From the NCBI GenBank assembly GCA_028752905.1, contig JAQNBH010000003.1, positions 32,600,222 through 32,664,221 on the forward strand: a stretch of 64,000 nt of DNA, read 5' to 3'. The position numbers and the translations under genes are program-made. The stretch comes from Cladorhizidae sp. MBARI D1340-BT2 (taxonomy: Eukaryota; Porifera; Demospongiae; Poecilosclerida; Cladorhizidae). The notes beneath the pieces were generated by a model. That model searched no databases, was not told the DNA's origin, and saw nothing but the letters and a program-made list of their open reading frames with translations. Position 1 is the stretch's first letter, and every line of letters begins with the position of its first letter. Shown here in pieces: positions 9,801-24,160 of this stretch.

Positions 9801-12187
9801 GCAACCACATGTCTCCCGTACAGACCTACTCTCTCACTGGTGCCATGAGCTAACTCAGAGGCAACCACATGTCTCCCGTACAGACCTACTCTCTCACTGG
9901 TGCCATGAGCTAACTCAGAGGCAAACACATGTCTCCCGTACAGACCTACTCTCCCACTGGTGCCATGAGCTAACTCAGAGACAACCACATGTCTCCCTTA
10001 CAGACCTATTCTCTCACTGGTGCCATGAGCTAACTAAGAGGCAACCACATGTCTCCCGTACAGACCTATTCTCTCACTGGTACCATGAGCTAACTCAGAG
10101 GAAACCACATGTCTCCTGTACAGACCTACTCTCTCACTGGTGCCATGAGCTAACTCAGAGGCAACCACATGTCTCCCGTACAGAGCTACTCTCTCACTGG
10201 TGCCATGAGCTAATTTAGAGGCAACCACATGTCTCCCGTAAAGACCTACTCTCTCACTGGTGCCATGAGCTAACTCAGAGGCAACCACATGTCTCCCGTA
10301 CAGACCTACTCTCTCACTGTTGCCATGAGCTAATTCATAGGCAAGCACATGTCTCCCGTACAGACGTACTCTCTCACTGGTGCCATGATCTAACTCAGAG
10401 GCAACCACATGTCTCCCGTACAGACCTACTCTCTCACTGGTGCCATGAGCTAATTCAGAAGCAACCACATGTCTCCCGTACAGACCTACTCTCTCACTGG
10501 TGCCATGAGCTAACTCAGAGGCAACCACATGTCTCCCATACAGACCTACTCTCTCACTGGCGCCATGAGTTAATTCAGAGGCAACCACATGTCTCCCGTA
10601 CAGACCTACACTCTCACTGGTGCCATGAGCTAACTAAGAGGCAACCACATGTCTCCCGTACAGACCTACTCTCTCACTGGTGCCATTAGCTAACCCAAAG
10701 ACAATCACATGTCTCCTGTACAGATCTACTCTCTCACTGGTGCCATGAGCTAACTCAGAGGCTACCACATGTCTCCAGTACAGACCTACTCTCCCACTGG
10801 TGCCATGAGCTAACTCAGAGGCAACCACATGTCTCCCATACAGACCTACTCTCCCACTGGTGCCATGAGCTAACTCAGAGACAACCACATGTCTCGCGTA
10901 CAGACCTACTCTCTCACTGGTGCCATGAGCTAACTCAGAGGCAACCACATGTCTCCCGTACAGACCTACTCTCTCACTGGTGCCATGAGCAAATTCAGAG
11001 GCAACCACATGTCTCCTGTACAGACCTACTCTCTCACTGATACCATGAGCTAACTCAGAGGCAACCACATGTCTCCCGTACAGACCTACTCACTGGTGCC
11101 ATGAGCTAACTCAGAGGCAACTACGTGTCTCCCATACAGACCTACATACTCTCTCACTGGTGCCATGAGCTAACTCTGAAGCAACCACATGTCTCCCGTA
11201 CAGCCCTACTCTCTCACTGGTGCCATGAGCTAACTCAGAGGCAACCACAAGTCTCCCGTACAGACCTACTCTCTCACTGGTGCCATGAGCTAACACAGAG
11301 GCAACCACATGTCTCCCGTACAGACCTACTCTCTCACTGGTGCCATGAGCTAACTCAGAGGCAACCACATGTCTCCCGTACAGACCTACTCTCTCACTGG
11401 TGCCATGAGCTAACTCATAGGCAAGCACATGTCTCCCGTACAGACGTACTCTCTCACTGGTGCCATGAGCTAACTCAGAGGCAACCACATGTCTCCTGTA
11501 CAGACCTACTCTCTCACTGGTACCATGAGCAAATTCAGAGGCAACCACATGTTTCCTGTACAGACCTACCCTCTCACTGATACCATGACCTAACTCAGAG
11601 ACAACCACATGTCTCCCATACAGACCTACTCACTGATGCCATGAGCTAACTCAGAGGCAACTACGTGTCTAACATACAGACCTACATACTCTCTCACTGG
11701 TGCCATGAGCTAACTCAGAGGCAACCACATGTCTCCCGTACAGCCCTACTCTCTCACTGGTGCCATGAGCTAACTCAGAGGCAACCACAAGTCTCCCGTA
11801 CAGACCTACTCTCTCACTGGTGCCATGAGCTAACTCAGAGGCAACAACATGTCTCCCGTACAGACCTACTCTCTCACTGGTGCCATGAGCTAACTCAGAG
11901 GCAACCACATTTCTCCCGTACAGACCTACTCTCTCACTGGTGCCATGAGCTAACTCAGAGGCAACCACATGTCTCCCGTACAGACCTACTCTCTCACTGG
12001 TGCCATGAGCTAACTCAGAGGCAACAACATGTCTCCCGTACAGACCTACTCTCTCACTGGTGCCATGAGCTAACTCAGAGGCAACCACATGTCTCCCGTA
12101 CAGACCTACTCTCTCACTGGTGCCATGAGCTAACTCAGAGGCAACCACATGTTTCCCGTACAGACCTACTCTCTCACTGGTGCCATG
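7830..12187 (+). repeat. Large block A0 (4358-bp unit)
   Basis: About 7.83-11.95 kb is reproduced at 12.19-16.31 kb with offset 4358 bp, including two type b cassettes (11141 and 11681), the gctaactggc monomers, the gtaagg monomer and rare forms such as ggaaacc, agagctac, aatttag and ctccag. I see roughly ten substitutions over 4.1 kb. The last 0.2 kb (about 11.95-12.19) is a run of near-consensus monomers, including aacaac and gtttcccg forms, without a counterpart in A1. Confidence 0.86.
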
Positions 12188-15100
12188 AGCTAACTCAGAG
12201 GCAACCACATGTCTCCCGTACAGACCTACTCTCTCACTGGTGCCATGAGCTAACTCAGAGGCAACCACATGTCTCCCGTACAGACCTACTCTCTCACTGG
12301 TGCCATGAGCTAACTCAGAGGCAACAACATGTCTCCCGTACAGACCTACTCTCTCACTGGTGCCATGAGCTAACTGGCAACCACATGTCTCCCGTACAGA
12401 CCTACTCTCTCACTGGTGCCATGAGCTAACTCAGAGGCAACCACATGTCTCCCGTACAGACCTACTCTCTCACTGGTGCCATGAGCTAACTCAGAGGCAA
12501 CCACATGTCTCCCGTACAGTCCTACTCTCTCACTGGTGCCATGAGCTAACTCAGATGCAACCACATGTCTCCCGTACAGACCTACTCTCTCACTGGTGCC
12601 ATGAGCTAACTCAGAGGCAACCACATGTCTCCCGTACAGACCTACTCTCTCACTGGTGCCATGAGCTAACTCAGAGGCAACCACATGTCTCGCGTACAGA
12701 CCTACTCTCTCACTGGTGCCATGATCTAACTCAGAGGCAACGACATGTCTCCCGTACAGACCTATTCTCTCACTGGTGCCATGAGCTAACTCAGAGGCAA
12801 CCACATGTCTCCCGTACAGACCTACTCTCTCACTGGTGCCATGAGCTAACTCAGAGGCAACCACATGTCTCCTGTACAGACCTACTCTCTCACTGGTGCC
12901 ATGAGCAAATTCAGAGGCAACCACATGTCTCCTGTACAGACCTACTCTCTCACTGGTACCATGAGCTAACTCAGAGGCAACCACATGTCTCCCGTACAGA
13001 CCTACTCACTGGTGCCATTAGCTAACTCAGAGGCAACTACGTGTCTCCCATACAGACCTACTCTCTAACTGGTGCCATGAGCTAACACAGAGGCAACCAC
13101 ATGTCTCCCGTACAGACCTACTCTCTCACTGGTGCCATGAGAGGCAACCACATGTCTCCCGTACAGACCTACTCTCTCACTGGTGCCATGAGCTAACTCA
13201 GAGGCAACCACATGTCTCCCGTAAGGTCTACTCTCTCACTGGTGCCATGACCTAACTCAGAGGCAACCACATGTCTCCCGTACAGACTTACTCTCTCACT
13301 GGTGCCATGAGCTAACTCAGAGGCAACCACATGTCTCCCGTACAGACCTACTCTCTCACTGGTGCCATGAGCTAACTCAGATGTAACCACATGTCTACCG
13401 TACAGACCTACTCTCTCACTGGTGCCATGAGCTAACTCAGAGGCAACCACATGTCTCCCGTACAGACCTACTCTCTCACTGGTGCCATGCGCTAACTCAG
13501 AGGCAACCACATGTCTCCCGTACAGACCTACTCTCTCACTGGTGCCATGAGCTAACTCAGAGGCAACCACATGTCTCCCGTACAGACCTACTCTCTCACT
13601 GGTGCCATGAGCTAACTCAGAGGCAACCACATGTCTCCCGTACAGACCTACTCTCTCACTGGTGCCATGAGCTAACTCAGAGGCAACAACATGTCTCCCG
13701 TACAGACCTACTCTCTCACTGGTGCCATGAGCTAACTGGCAACCACATGTCTCCCGTACAGACCTACTCTCTCACTGGTGCCATGAGCTAACTCAGAGGC
13801 AACCACATGTCTCCCGTACAGACCTACTCTCTCACTGGTGCCATGAGCTAACTCAGAGGCAACCACATGTCTCCCGTACAGTCCTACTCTCTCACTGGTG
13901 CCATGAGCTAACTCAGATGCAACCACATGTCTCCCGTACAGACCTACTCTCTCACTGGTGCCATGAGCTAACTCAGAGGCAACCACATGTCTCCCGTACA
14001 GACCTACTCTCTCACTGGTGCCATGAGCTAATTCAGAGGCAACCACATGTCTCGCGTACAGACCTACTCTCTCACTGGTCCCATGATCTAACTCAGAGGC
14101 AACGACATGTCTCCCGTACAGACCTATTCTCTCACTGGTGCCATGAGCTAACTCAGAGGCAACCACATGTCTCCCGTACAGACCTACTCTCTCACTGGTG
14201 CCATGAGCTAACTCAGAGGCAACCACATGTCTCCCGTACAGACCTACTCTCTCACTGGTGCCATGAGCTAACTCAGAGGCAAACACATGTCTCCCGTACA
14301 GACCTACTCTCCCACTGGTGCCATGAGCTAACTCAGAGACAACCACATGTCTCCCTTACAGACCTATTCTCTCACTGGTGCCATGAGCTAACTAAGAGGC
14401 AACCACATGTCTCCCGTACAGACCTATTCTCTCACTGGTACCATGAGCTAACTCAGAGGAAACCACATGTCTCCTGTACAGACCTACTCTCTCACTGGTG
14501 CCATGAGCTAACTCAGAGGCAACCACATGTCTCCCGTACAGAGCTACTCTCTCACTGGTGCCATGAGCTAATTTAGAGGCAACCACATGTCTCCCGTAAA
14601 GACCTACTCTCTCACTGGTGCCATGAGCTAACTCAGAGGCAACCACATGTCTCCCGTACAGACCTACTCTCTCACTGTTGCCATGAGCTAATTCATAGGC
14701 AAGCACATGTCTCCCGTACAGACGTACTCTCTCACTGGTGCCATGATCTAACTCAGAGGCAACCACATGTCTCCCGTACAGACCTACTCTCTCACTGGTG
14801 CCATGAGCTAATTCAGAAGCAACCACATGTCTCCCGTACAGACCTACTCTCTCACTGGTGCCATGAGCTAACTCAGAGGCAACCACATGTCTCCCGTACA
14901 GACCTACTCTCTCACTGGCGCCATGAGTTAATTCAGAGGCAACCACATGTCTCCCGTACAGACCTACACTCTCACTGGTGCCATGAGCTAACTAAGAGGC
15001 AACCACATGTCTCCCGTACAGACCTACTCTCTCACTGGTGCCATTAGCTAACCCAAAGACAATCACATGTCTCCTGTACAGATCTACTCTCTCACTGGTG

Positions 15101-17380
15101 CCATGAGCTAACTCAGAGGCTACCACATGTCTCCAGCACAGACCTACTCTCCCACTGGTGCCATGAGCTAACTCAGAGGCAACCACATGTCTCCCATACA
15201 GACCTACTCTCCCACTGGTGCCATGAGCTAATTCAGAGACAACCACATGTCTCGCGTACAGACCTACTCTCTCACTGGTGCCATGAGCTAACTCAGAGGC
15301 AACCACATGTCTCCCGTACAGACCTACTCTCTCACTGGTGCCATGAGCAAATTCAGAGGCAACCACATGTCTCCTGTACAGACCTACTCTCTCACTGATA
15401 CCATGAGCTAACTCAGAGGCAACCACATGTCTCCCGTACAGACCTACTCACTGGTGCCATGAGCTAACTCAGAGGCAACTACGTGTCTCCCATACAGACC
15501 TACATACTCTCTCACTGGTGCCATGAGCTAACTCAGAAGCAACCACATGTCTCCCGTACAGCCCTACTCTCTCACTGGTGCCATGAGCTAACTCAGAGGC
15601 AACCACAAGTCTCCCGTACAGACCTACTCTCTCACTAGTGCCATGAGCTAACACAGAGGCAACCACATGTCTCCCGTACAGACCTACTCTCTCACTGGTG
15701 CCATGAGCTAACTCAGAGGCAACCACATGTCTCCCGTACAGACCTACTCTCTCACTGGTGCCATGAGCTAACTCATAGGCAAGCACATGTCTCCCGTACA
15801 GACGTACTCTCTCACTGGTGCCATGAGCTAACTCAGAGGCAACCACATGTCTCCTGTACAGACCTACTCTCTCACTGGTACCATGAGCAAATTCAGAGGC
15901 AACCACATGTTTCCTGTACAGACCTACCCTCTCACTGATACCATGACCTAACTCAGAGACAACCACATGTCTCCCATACAGACCTACTCACTGATGCCAT
16001 GAGCTAACTCAGAGGCAACTACGTGTCTAACATACAGACCTACATACTCTCTCACTGGTGCCATGAGCTAACTCAGAGGCAACCACATGTCTCCCGTACA
16101 GCCCTACTCTCTCACTGGTGCCATGAGCTAACTCAGAGGCAACCACAAGTCTCCCGTACAGACCTACTCTCTCACTGGTGCCATGAGCTAACTCAGAGGC
16201 AACAACATGTCTCCCGTACAGACCTACTCTCTCACTGGTGCCATGAGCTAACTCAGAGGCAACCACATGTCTCCCGTACAGACCTACTCTCTCACTGGTG
16301 CCATGAGCTAACTCATAGGCAAGCACATGTCTCCCGTACAGACGTACTCTCTCACTGGTGCCATGATCTAACTCAGAGGCAACTAGATGTCTCCCGTACA
16401 GACCTACTCTCTCACTGGTGCCATGAGCTAACTCAGAGGCAACCACATGTCTCCCGTACAGACCTACTCTCTCACTGGTGCCATGAGCTAACTCAGAGGC
16501 AACCACAAGTCTCCCGTACAGACCTACTCTCTCACTTGTGCCATGAGCTAACTCAGAGGCTATCACATGTCTCCCGTACAGACCTACTCTCTCACTGGTG
16601 CCATGAGCTAACTCAGAGGCAACGACATGTCTCCCGTACAGACCTACTCTCTCAGTGGTGCCATGAGCTAACTCAGAGGCAACCACATGTCTCCCGTACA
16701 GACCTACTCTCTCACTGGTGCCATGAGCTAATTCAGAGGCAACCACATGTCTCCTGTACAGACCTACTCTCTCACTGGTGCCATGAGCAAATTCAGATGC
16801 AACCACATGTCTCCTGTACAGACCTACTCTCTCACTGATACCATGAGCTAACTCAGAGGCAACCACATGTCTCCCATACAGACCTACTCACTGGTGCCAT
16901 GAGCTAACTCAGAGGCAACCACATGTCTCCCGTACAGACCTACTCACTGGTGCCATGAGCTAACTCAGAGGCAACCACGTGTCTCCCATACAGACCTACA
17001 TACTCTCTCACTGGTGCCATGAGCTAACTCAGAGGCAACCCCGTACAGCTCTACTCTCTCACTGGTGCCATGAGTTAACTCAGAGGCAACCACAAGTCTC
17101 CCGTACAGACCTACTCTCTCACTGGTGGCATGAGCTAACTCAGAGGCAACCACATGTCTCCCGTACCGACCTACTCTCTCACTGGTGCCATGAGCTAACT
17201 CAGAGGCAACCACATGTCTCCCGTACAGGCCTACTCTCTCACTGGTGCCATGAGCTAACTCATAGGCAAGCACATGTCTCCCGTACAGACGTACTCTCTC
17301 ACTGGTGCCATGATCTAACTCAGAGGCAACCACATGTCTCCCGTACAGACCTACTCTCTCACTGGTGCCATGAGCTAACT
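12188..17380 (+). repeat. Large block A1
   Basis: Its left 4.1 kb copies A0 at offset 4358; its right 3.7 kb (about 13.65-17.38) is the counterpart of A2 at offset 6761 (6757 left of the 4-bp deletion at 13728). Cassette insertions lie at 15499, 16039 and 16995. Copy-specific changes include ggtaccatg at about 12957, cactagtgcc near 15637, caactagatg near 16382 and ccacaagtc near 16505. Compared with A2 I count around twenty substitutions over 3.7 kb. Confidence 0.85.
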
Positions 17381-20300
17381 CAGAGGCAATCACATGTCTC
17401 CCGTACAGACCTACTCTCTCACTGGTGCCATGAGCTAACTCAGAGGCAACCACATGTCTCCCGTACAGACCTACTCTCTCACTTGTGCCATGAGCTAACT
17501 CAGAGGCAATCACATGTCTCCCGTACAGACCTACTCTCTCACTGGTGCCATGAGCTAACTCAGAGGCAACGACATGTCTCCCGTACAGACCTACTCTCTC
17601 AGTGGTGCCATGAGCTAATTCAGAGGCAACCACATGTCTCCCGTACAGACCTACTCTCTCACTGGTGCCATGAGCTAACTCAGAGGCAACCACATGTCTC
17701 CTGTACAGACCTACTCTCTCACTGGTGCCATGAGCAAATTCAGATGCAACCACATGTCTCCTGTACAGACCTACTCTCTCACTGATACCATGAGCTAACT
17801 CAGAGGCAACCACATGTCTCCCGTACAGACCTACTCACTGGTGCCATGAGTTAACTCAGAGGCAACCATATGTCTCCCGCACAGACCTACTCTCCCACTG
17901 GTGCCATGAGCTAACTCAGAGGCAACCACATGTCTCCCGTACAGACCTACTCTCCCACTGGTGCCATGAGCTACTTAGAGACAACCACATGTCGCCCGTT
18001 CAGACCTACTCTCTCACTGGTGCCATGAGCTAACTCAGAGGCAACCACATGTCTCCCGTACAGACCTACTCTCTCAGTGGTGCCATGTGCTAAGTCAGAG
18101 GCAACCACATGTCTCACGTACAGACCTACTCTCTCACTGGTGCCATCAGCTAACTCAGAGGCAACCACATGTCTCCTGTACAGACCTACTCTCTCACTGG
18201 TGCCATGAGCAAATTCAGAGGCAACCACATGTCTCCTGTACAGACCTACTCTCTCACTGATACCATGAGCTAACTCAGAGGCAACCACATGTCTCCCGTA
18301 CAGACCTACTCACTGATGCCATGAGCTAACTCAGAGGCAACTACGTGTCTCCCATACAGACCTACATACTCTCTCACTGGTGCCATGAGCTAACTCAGAG
18401 GCAACCACATGTCTCCCGTACAGACCTACTCTCTCACTGGTGCCATGAGCTAACTCAGAGGCAACCACAAGTCTCCCGTACAGACCTACTCTCTCACTGG
18501 TGCCATGAGCTAACTCAGAGGCAACCACATGTCTCCCGTACAGACCTACTCTCTCACTGGTGCCATGAGCTAACTCAGAGGCAACCACATGTCTCCTGTA
18601 CAGACCTACTCTCTCACTGGTGCCATGAGCTAACTCAGATGCAACCACATGTCTCCCGTACAGACCTACTCTCTCACTGGTGCCATGAACTAACTCAGAG
18701 GCAACCACATGTCTCCCGTACAGACCTACTCTCTCACTGGTGCCATGAGCTAACTCAGAGGCAACCACATGTCTCCCGTACAGACCTACTCTCTCACTGG
18801 TGCCATGATCTAACTCAGAGGCAACGACATGTCTCCCGTACATACCAATTCTCTCACTGGTGCCATGAGCTAACTCAGAGGCAACCACATGTCTCCCGTA
18901 CAGACCTACTCTCTCACTGGTGCCATGAGCTAACTCAGAGGCAACCACATGTCTCCCGTACAGACCTACTCTCTCACTGGTGCCATGAGCTAACTCAGAG
19001 GCAACCACATGTCTCCCATACAGACCTACTCTCCCACTGGTGCCATGAGCTAACTCAGAGACAACCACATGTCTCCCTTACAGACCTATTCTCTCACTGG
19101 TGCCATCAGCTAACTAAGAGGCAACCACATGTCTCCCGTACAGACCTATTCTCTCACTGGTAACCATGAGCTAACTCAGAGGAAACCACATGTCTCCTGT
19201 ACAGACCTACTCTCTCACTGGTGCCATGAGCTAACTCAGAGGCAACCACATGTCTCCCGTACAGAGCTACTCTCTCACTGGTGCCATGAGCTAACTTAGA
19301 GGCAACCACATGTCTCCCATACAGACCTACTCTCTCACTGGTGCCATGAGCTAACTCAGAAGCAACCACATGTCTCCCGTACAGACCTACTCTCCCACTG
19401 GTGCCATGAGCTAACTCAGAGGCAACCACATGTCTCCCGTACAGACCTACAACTCTCTCACTGGTGCCATGAGATAACTCAGAGGCAACCACATGCCTCC
19501 CGTACAGACCTACTCTCTCACTGGTGCCATGAGCTAACTCAGAGGCAACCACATGTCTCCCGCACAGACCTACTCTCCCACTGGTGCCATGAGCTAACTC
19601 AGAGGCAACCACATGTCTCCCGTACAGACCTACTCTCCCACTGGTGCCATGAGCTACTTAGAGACAACCACATGTCTCCCGTTCAGACCTACACTCTCAC
19701 TGGTGCCATGAGCTAACTTAGAGGCAACCACATGTCTCCCGTACAGACCTACTCTCTCAGTGGTGCCATGAGCTAACTCAGAGGCAACCACATGTCTCCC
19801 GTACAGACCTACTCTCTCACTGATGCCATGAGCTAACTCAGAGGCAACCACATGTCTCCTGTACAGACCTACTCTCTCACTGATGCCATGAGCAAATTCA
19901 GAGGCAACCACATGTCTCCTGTACAGACTTACTCTCTCACTGATACCATGAGCTAACTCAGAGGCAACCACATGTCTCCCGTACAGACCTACACACTGGT
20001 GCCATGAGCTAACTCAGAGGCAACCACATGTCTCCCGTACAGACCTACTCTCTCAGTGGTGCCATGAGCTAACTCAGAGGCAACGACATGTCTCCCGTAC
20101 AGACCTACTCTCTCACTGGTGCCATGAGCTAACTCAGAAGCAACCACATGTCTCCTGTACAGACCTACTCTCTCACTGGTGCCATGAGCAAATTCATAGG
20201 CAACCACATGTCTCGTGTACAGACCTACTCTCTCACTGGTGCCATGAGCTAACTCAGAGGCAACCACATGTCTCCCGTACAGACCTACTCTCTCACTGGT

Positions 20301-20400
20301 GCCATGAGCTAACTCAGAGGCAACCACATGTCTCCCATACAGACCTACTCTCCCACTGGTGCCATGAGCTAACTCAGAGACAACCACATGTCTCCCGTAC
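17381..20400 (+). repeat. Large block B1
   Basis: Contains a type b cassette at 18361, cttagagac monomers near 17969 and 19649, a 63-bp monomer at 19446 and the cataccaattc monomer near 18841. The block reappears as B2, offset 10168 bp at its left, then 10166 and 10105 after a 2-bp and a 60-bp length change. A single-base insertion (ggtaaccatg near 19160) breaks the frames here. Confidence 0.84.
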
Positions 20401-23400
20401 AGACCTACTCTCTCACTGGTGCCATGAGCTAACTCAGAGGCAACAACATGTCTCCCGTACAGACCTACTCTCTCACTGGTGCCATGAGCTAACTCAGAGG
20501 CAACCACATGTCTCCCGTACAGACCTACTCTCTCACTGGTGCCATGAGCTAACTCAGAGGCAACCACATGTCTCCCGTACATACCTACTCTCTCACTGGT
20601 GCCATGAGCTAACTCAGAGGCAACCACATGTCTCCCGTACAGTCCTACTCTCTCACTGGTACCATGAGCTAACTCAGATGCAACCACATTTCTCCCGTAC
20701 AGACCTACTCTCTCACTGGTGCCATGAGCTAACTCAGAGGCAACCACATGTCTCCCGTACAGACCTACTCTCTCACTGGTGCCATGAGCTAACTCAGAGG
20801 CAACCACATGTCTCGCGTACAGACCTACTCTCTCACTGGTGCCATGATCTAACTCAGAGGCAACGACATGTCTCCCGTACAGACCTATTCTCTCACTGGT
20901 GCCATGAGCTAACTCAGAGGCAACCACATGTCTCCCGTACAGACCTACTCTCTCACTGGTGCCATGAGCTAACTCAGAGGCAACCACATGTCTCCCGTAC
21001 AGACCTACTCTCTCACTGGTGCCATGAACTAACTCAGAGGCAAACACATGTCTCCCGTACAGACCTACTCTCCCACTGGTGCCATGAGCTAACTCAGAGA
21101 CAACCACATGTCTCCCTTACAGACCTATTCTCTCACTGGTGCCATGAGCTAACTAAGAGGCAACCACATGTCTCCCGTACAGACCTATTCTCTCACTGGT
21201 ACCATGAGCTAACTCAGAGGAAACCACATGTCTCCTGTACAGACCTACTCTCTCACTGGTGCCATGAGCTAACTCAGAGGCAACCACATGTCTCCCGTAC
21301 AGAGCTACTCTCTCACTGGTGCCATGAGCTAATTTAGAGGCAACCACATGTCTCCCGTACAGACCTACTCTCTCACTGGTGCCATGAGCTAACTCAGAGG
21401 CAACCACATGTCTCCCGTACAGACCTACTCTCTCACTGTTGCCATGAGCTAATTCATAGGCAAGCACATGTCTCCCGTACAGACGTACTCTCTCACTGGT
21501 GCCATGATCTAACTCAGAGGCAACGACATGTCTCCCGTACAGACCTACTCTCTCACTGGTGCCATGAGCTAACTCAGAAGCAACCACATGTCTCCCGTAC
21601 AGACCTACTCTCTCACTGGTGCCATGAGCTAACTCAGAGGCAACCACATGTCTCCCGTACAGACCTACTCTCTCACTGGCGCCATGAGTTAATTCAGAGG
21701 CAACCACATGTCTCCCGTACAGACCTACACTCTCACTGGTGCCATGAGCTAACTAAGAGGCAACCACATGTCTCCCGTACAGACCTACTCTCTCACTGGT
21801 GCCATTAGCTAACCCAAAGACAATCACATGTCTCCTGTACAGATCTACTCTCTCACTGGTGCCATGAGCTAACTCAGAGGCTACCACATGTCTCCAGCAC
21901 AGACCTACTCTCCCACTGGTGCCATGAGCTAACTCAGAGGCAACCACATGTCTCCCATACAGACCTACTCTCCCACTGGTGCCATGAGCTAACTCAGAGA
22001 CAACCACATGTCTCGCGTACAGACCTACTCTCTCATTGGTGCCATGAGCTAACTCAGAGGCAACCACATGTCTCCCGTACAGACCTACTCTCTCACTGGT
22101 GCCATGAGCAAATTCAGAGGCAACCACATGTCTCCTGTACAGACCTACTCTCTCACTGATACCATGAGCTAACTCAGAGGCAACCACATGTCTCCCGTAC
22201 AGACCTACTCACTGGTGCCATGAGCTAACTCAGAGGCAACTACGTGTCTCCCATACAGACCTACATACTCTCTCACTGGTGCCATGAGCTAACTCAGAAG
22301 CAACCACATGTCTCCCGTACAGCCCTACTCTCTCACTGGTGCCATGAGCTAACTCAGAGGCAACCACAAGTCTCCCGTACAGACCTACTCTCTCACTGGT
22401 GCCATGAGCTAACACAGAGGCAACCACATGTCTCCCGTACAGACCTACTCTCTCACTGGTGCCATGAGCTAACTCAGAGGCAACCACATGTCTCCCGTAC
22501 AGACCTACTCTCTCACTGGTGCCATGAGCTAACTCATAGGCAAGCACATGTCTCCCGTACAGACGTACTCTCTCACTGGTGCCATGAGCTAACTCAGAGG
22601 CAACCACATGTCTCCTGTACAGACCTACTCTCTCACTGGTACCATGAGCAAATTCAGAGGCAACCACATGTTTCCTGTACAGACCTACCCTCTCACTGAT
22701 ACCATGAGCTAACTCAGAGACAACCACATGTCTCCCATACAGACCTACTCACTGATGCCATGAGCTAACTCAGAGGCAACTACGTGTCTACCATACAGAC
22801 CTACATACTCTCTCACTGGTGCCATGAGCTAACTCAGAGGCAACCACATGTCTCCCGTACAGCCCTACTCTCTCACTGGTGCCATGAGCTAACTCAGAGG
22901 CAACCACAAGTCTCCCGTACAGACCTACTCTCTCACTGGTGCCATGAGCTAACTCAGAGGCAACAACATGTCTCCCGTACAGACCTACTCTCTCACTGGT
23001 GCCATGAGCTAACTCAGAGGCAACCACATGTCTCCCGTACAGACCTACTCTCTCACTGGTGCCATGAGCTAACTCATAGGCAAGCACATGTCTCCCGTAC
23101 AGACGTACTCTCTCACTGGTGCCATGATCTAACTCAGAGGCAACTACATGTCTCCCGTACAGACCTACTCTCTCACTGGTGCCATGAGCTAACTCAGAGG
23201 CAACCACATGTCTCCCGTACAGACCTACTCTCTCACTGGTGCCATGAGCTAACTCAGAGGCAACCACATGTCTCCCGTACAGACCTACTCTCTCACTTGT
23301 GCCATGAGCTAACTCAGAGGCTATCACATGTCTCCCGTACAGACCTACTCTCTCACTGGTGCCATGAGCTAACTCAGAGGCAACGACATGTCTCCCGTAC

Positions 23401-24160
23401 AGACCTACTCTCTCAGTGGTGCCATGAGCTAACTCAGAGGCAACCACATGTCTCCCGTACAGACCTACTCTCTCACTGGTGCCATGAGCTAATTCAGAGG
23501 CAACCACATGTCTCCTGTACAGACCTACTCTCTCACTGGTGCCATGAGCAAATTCAGATGCAACCACATGTCTCCTGTACAGACCTACTCTCTCACTGAT
23601 ACCATGAGCTAACTCAGAGGCAACCACATGTCTCCCGTACAGACCTACTCACTGGTGCCATGAGCTAACTCAGAGGCAACCACATGTCTCCCGTACAGAC
23701 CTACTCACTGGTGCCACGAGCTAACTCAGAGGCAACTACGTGTCTCCCATACAGACCTACATACTCTCTCACTGGTGCCATGAGCTAACTCAGAGGCAAC
23801 CCCGTACAGCCCTACTCTCTCACTGGTGCCATGAGTTAACTCAGAGGCAACCACAAGTCTCCCGTACAGACCTACTCTCTCACTGGTGCCATGAGCTAAC
23901 TCAGAGGCAACCACATGTCTCCCGTACCGACCTACTCTCTCACTGGTGCCATGAGCTAACTCAGAGGCAACCACATGTCTCCCGTACAGGCCTACTCTCT
24001 CACTGGTGCCATGAGCTAACTCATAGGCAAGCACATGTCTCCCGTACAGACGTACTCTCTCACTGGTGCCATGATCTAACTCAGAGGCAACCACATGTCT
24101 CCCGTACAGACCTACTCTCTCACTGGTGCCATGAGCTAACTCAGAGGCAACCACATGTCT
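20401..24160 (+). repeat. Large block A2
   Basis: Copies A1 at offset 6761 and is copied by A3 at offset 3407. Cassette insertions at 22260, 22800 and 23756. Markers not in A1 but shared with A3 include catacctactc (about 20579), ccacatttctcc (about 20686), gaactaac (about 21027), ctcattgg (about 22032) and gccacgagc (about 23713). These show that A3 derives from A2 rather than from A1. Confidence 0.87.

Noticed and set aside
19159..19165. Single-base indels (19160, 27708, 38758, 44440, 47904, 56604, 58877, 61549) as frameshifts in genes
   Set aside because: There is no gene to break; they are ordinary satellite length variants, though useful as copy markers.
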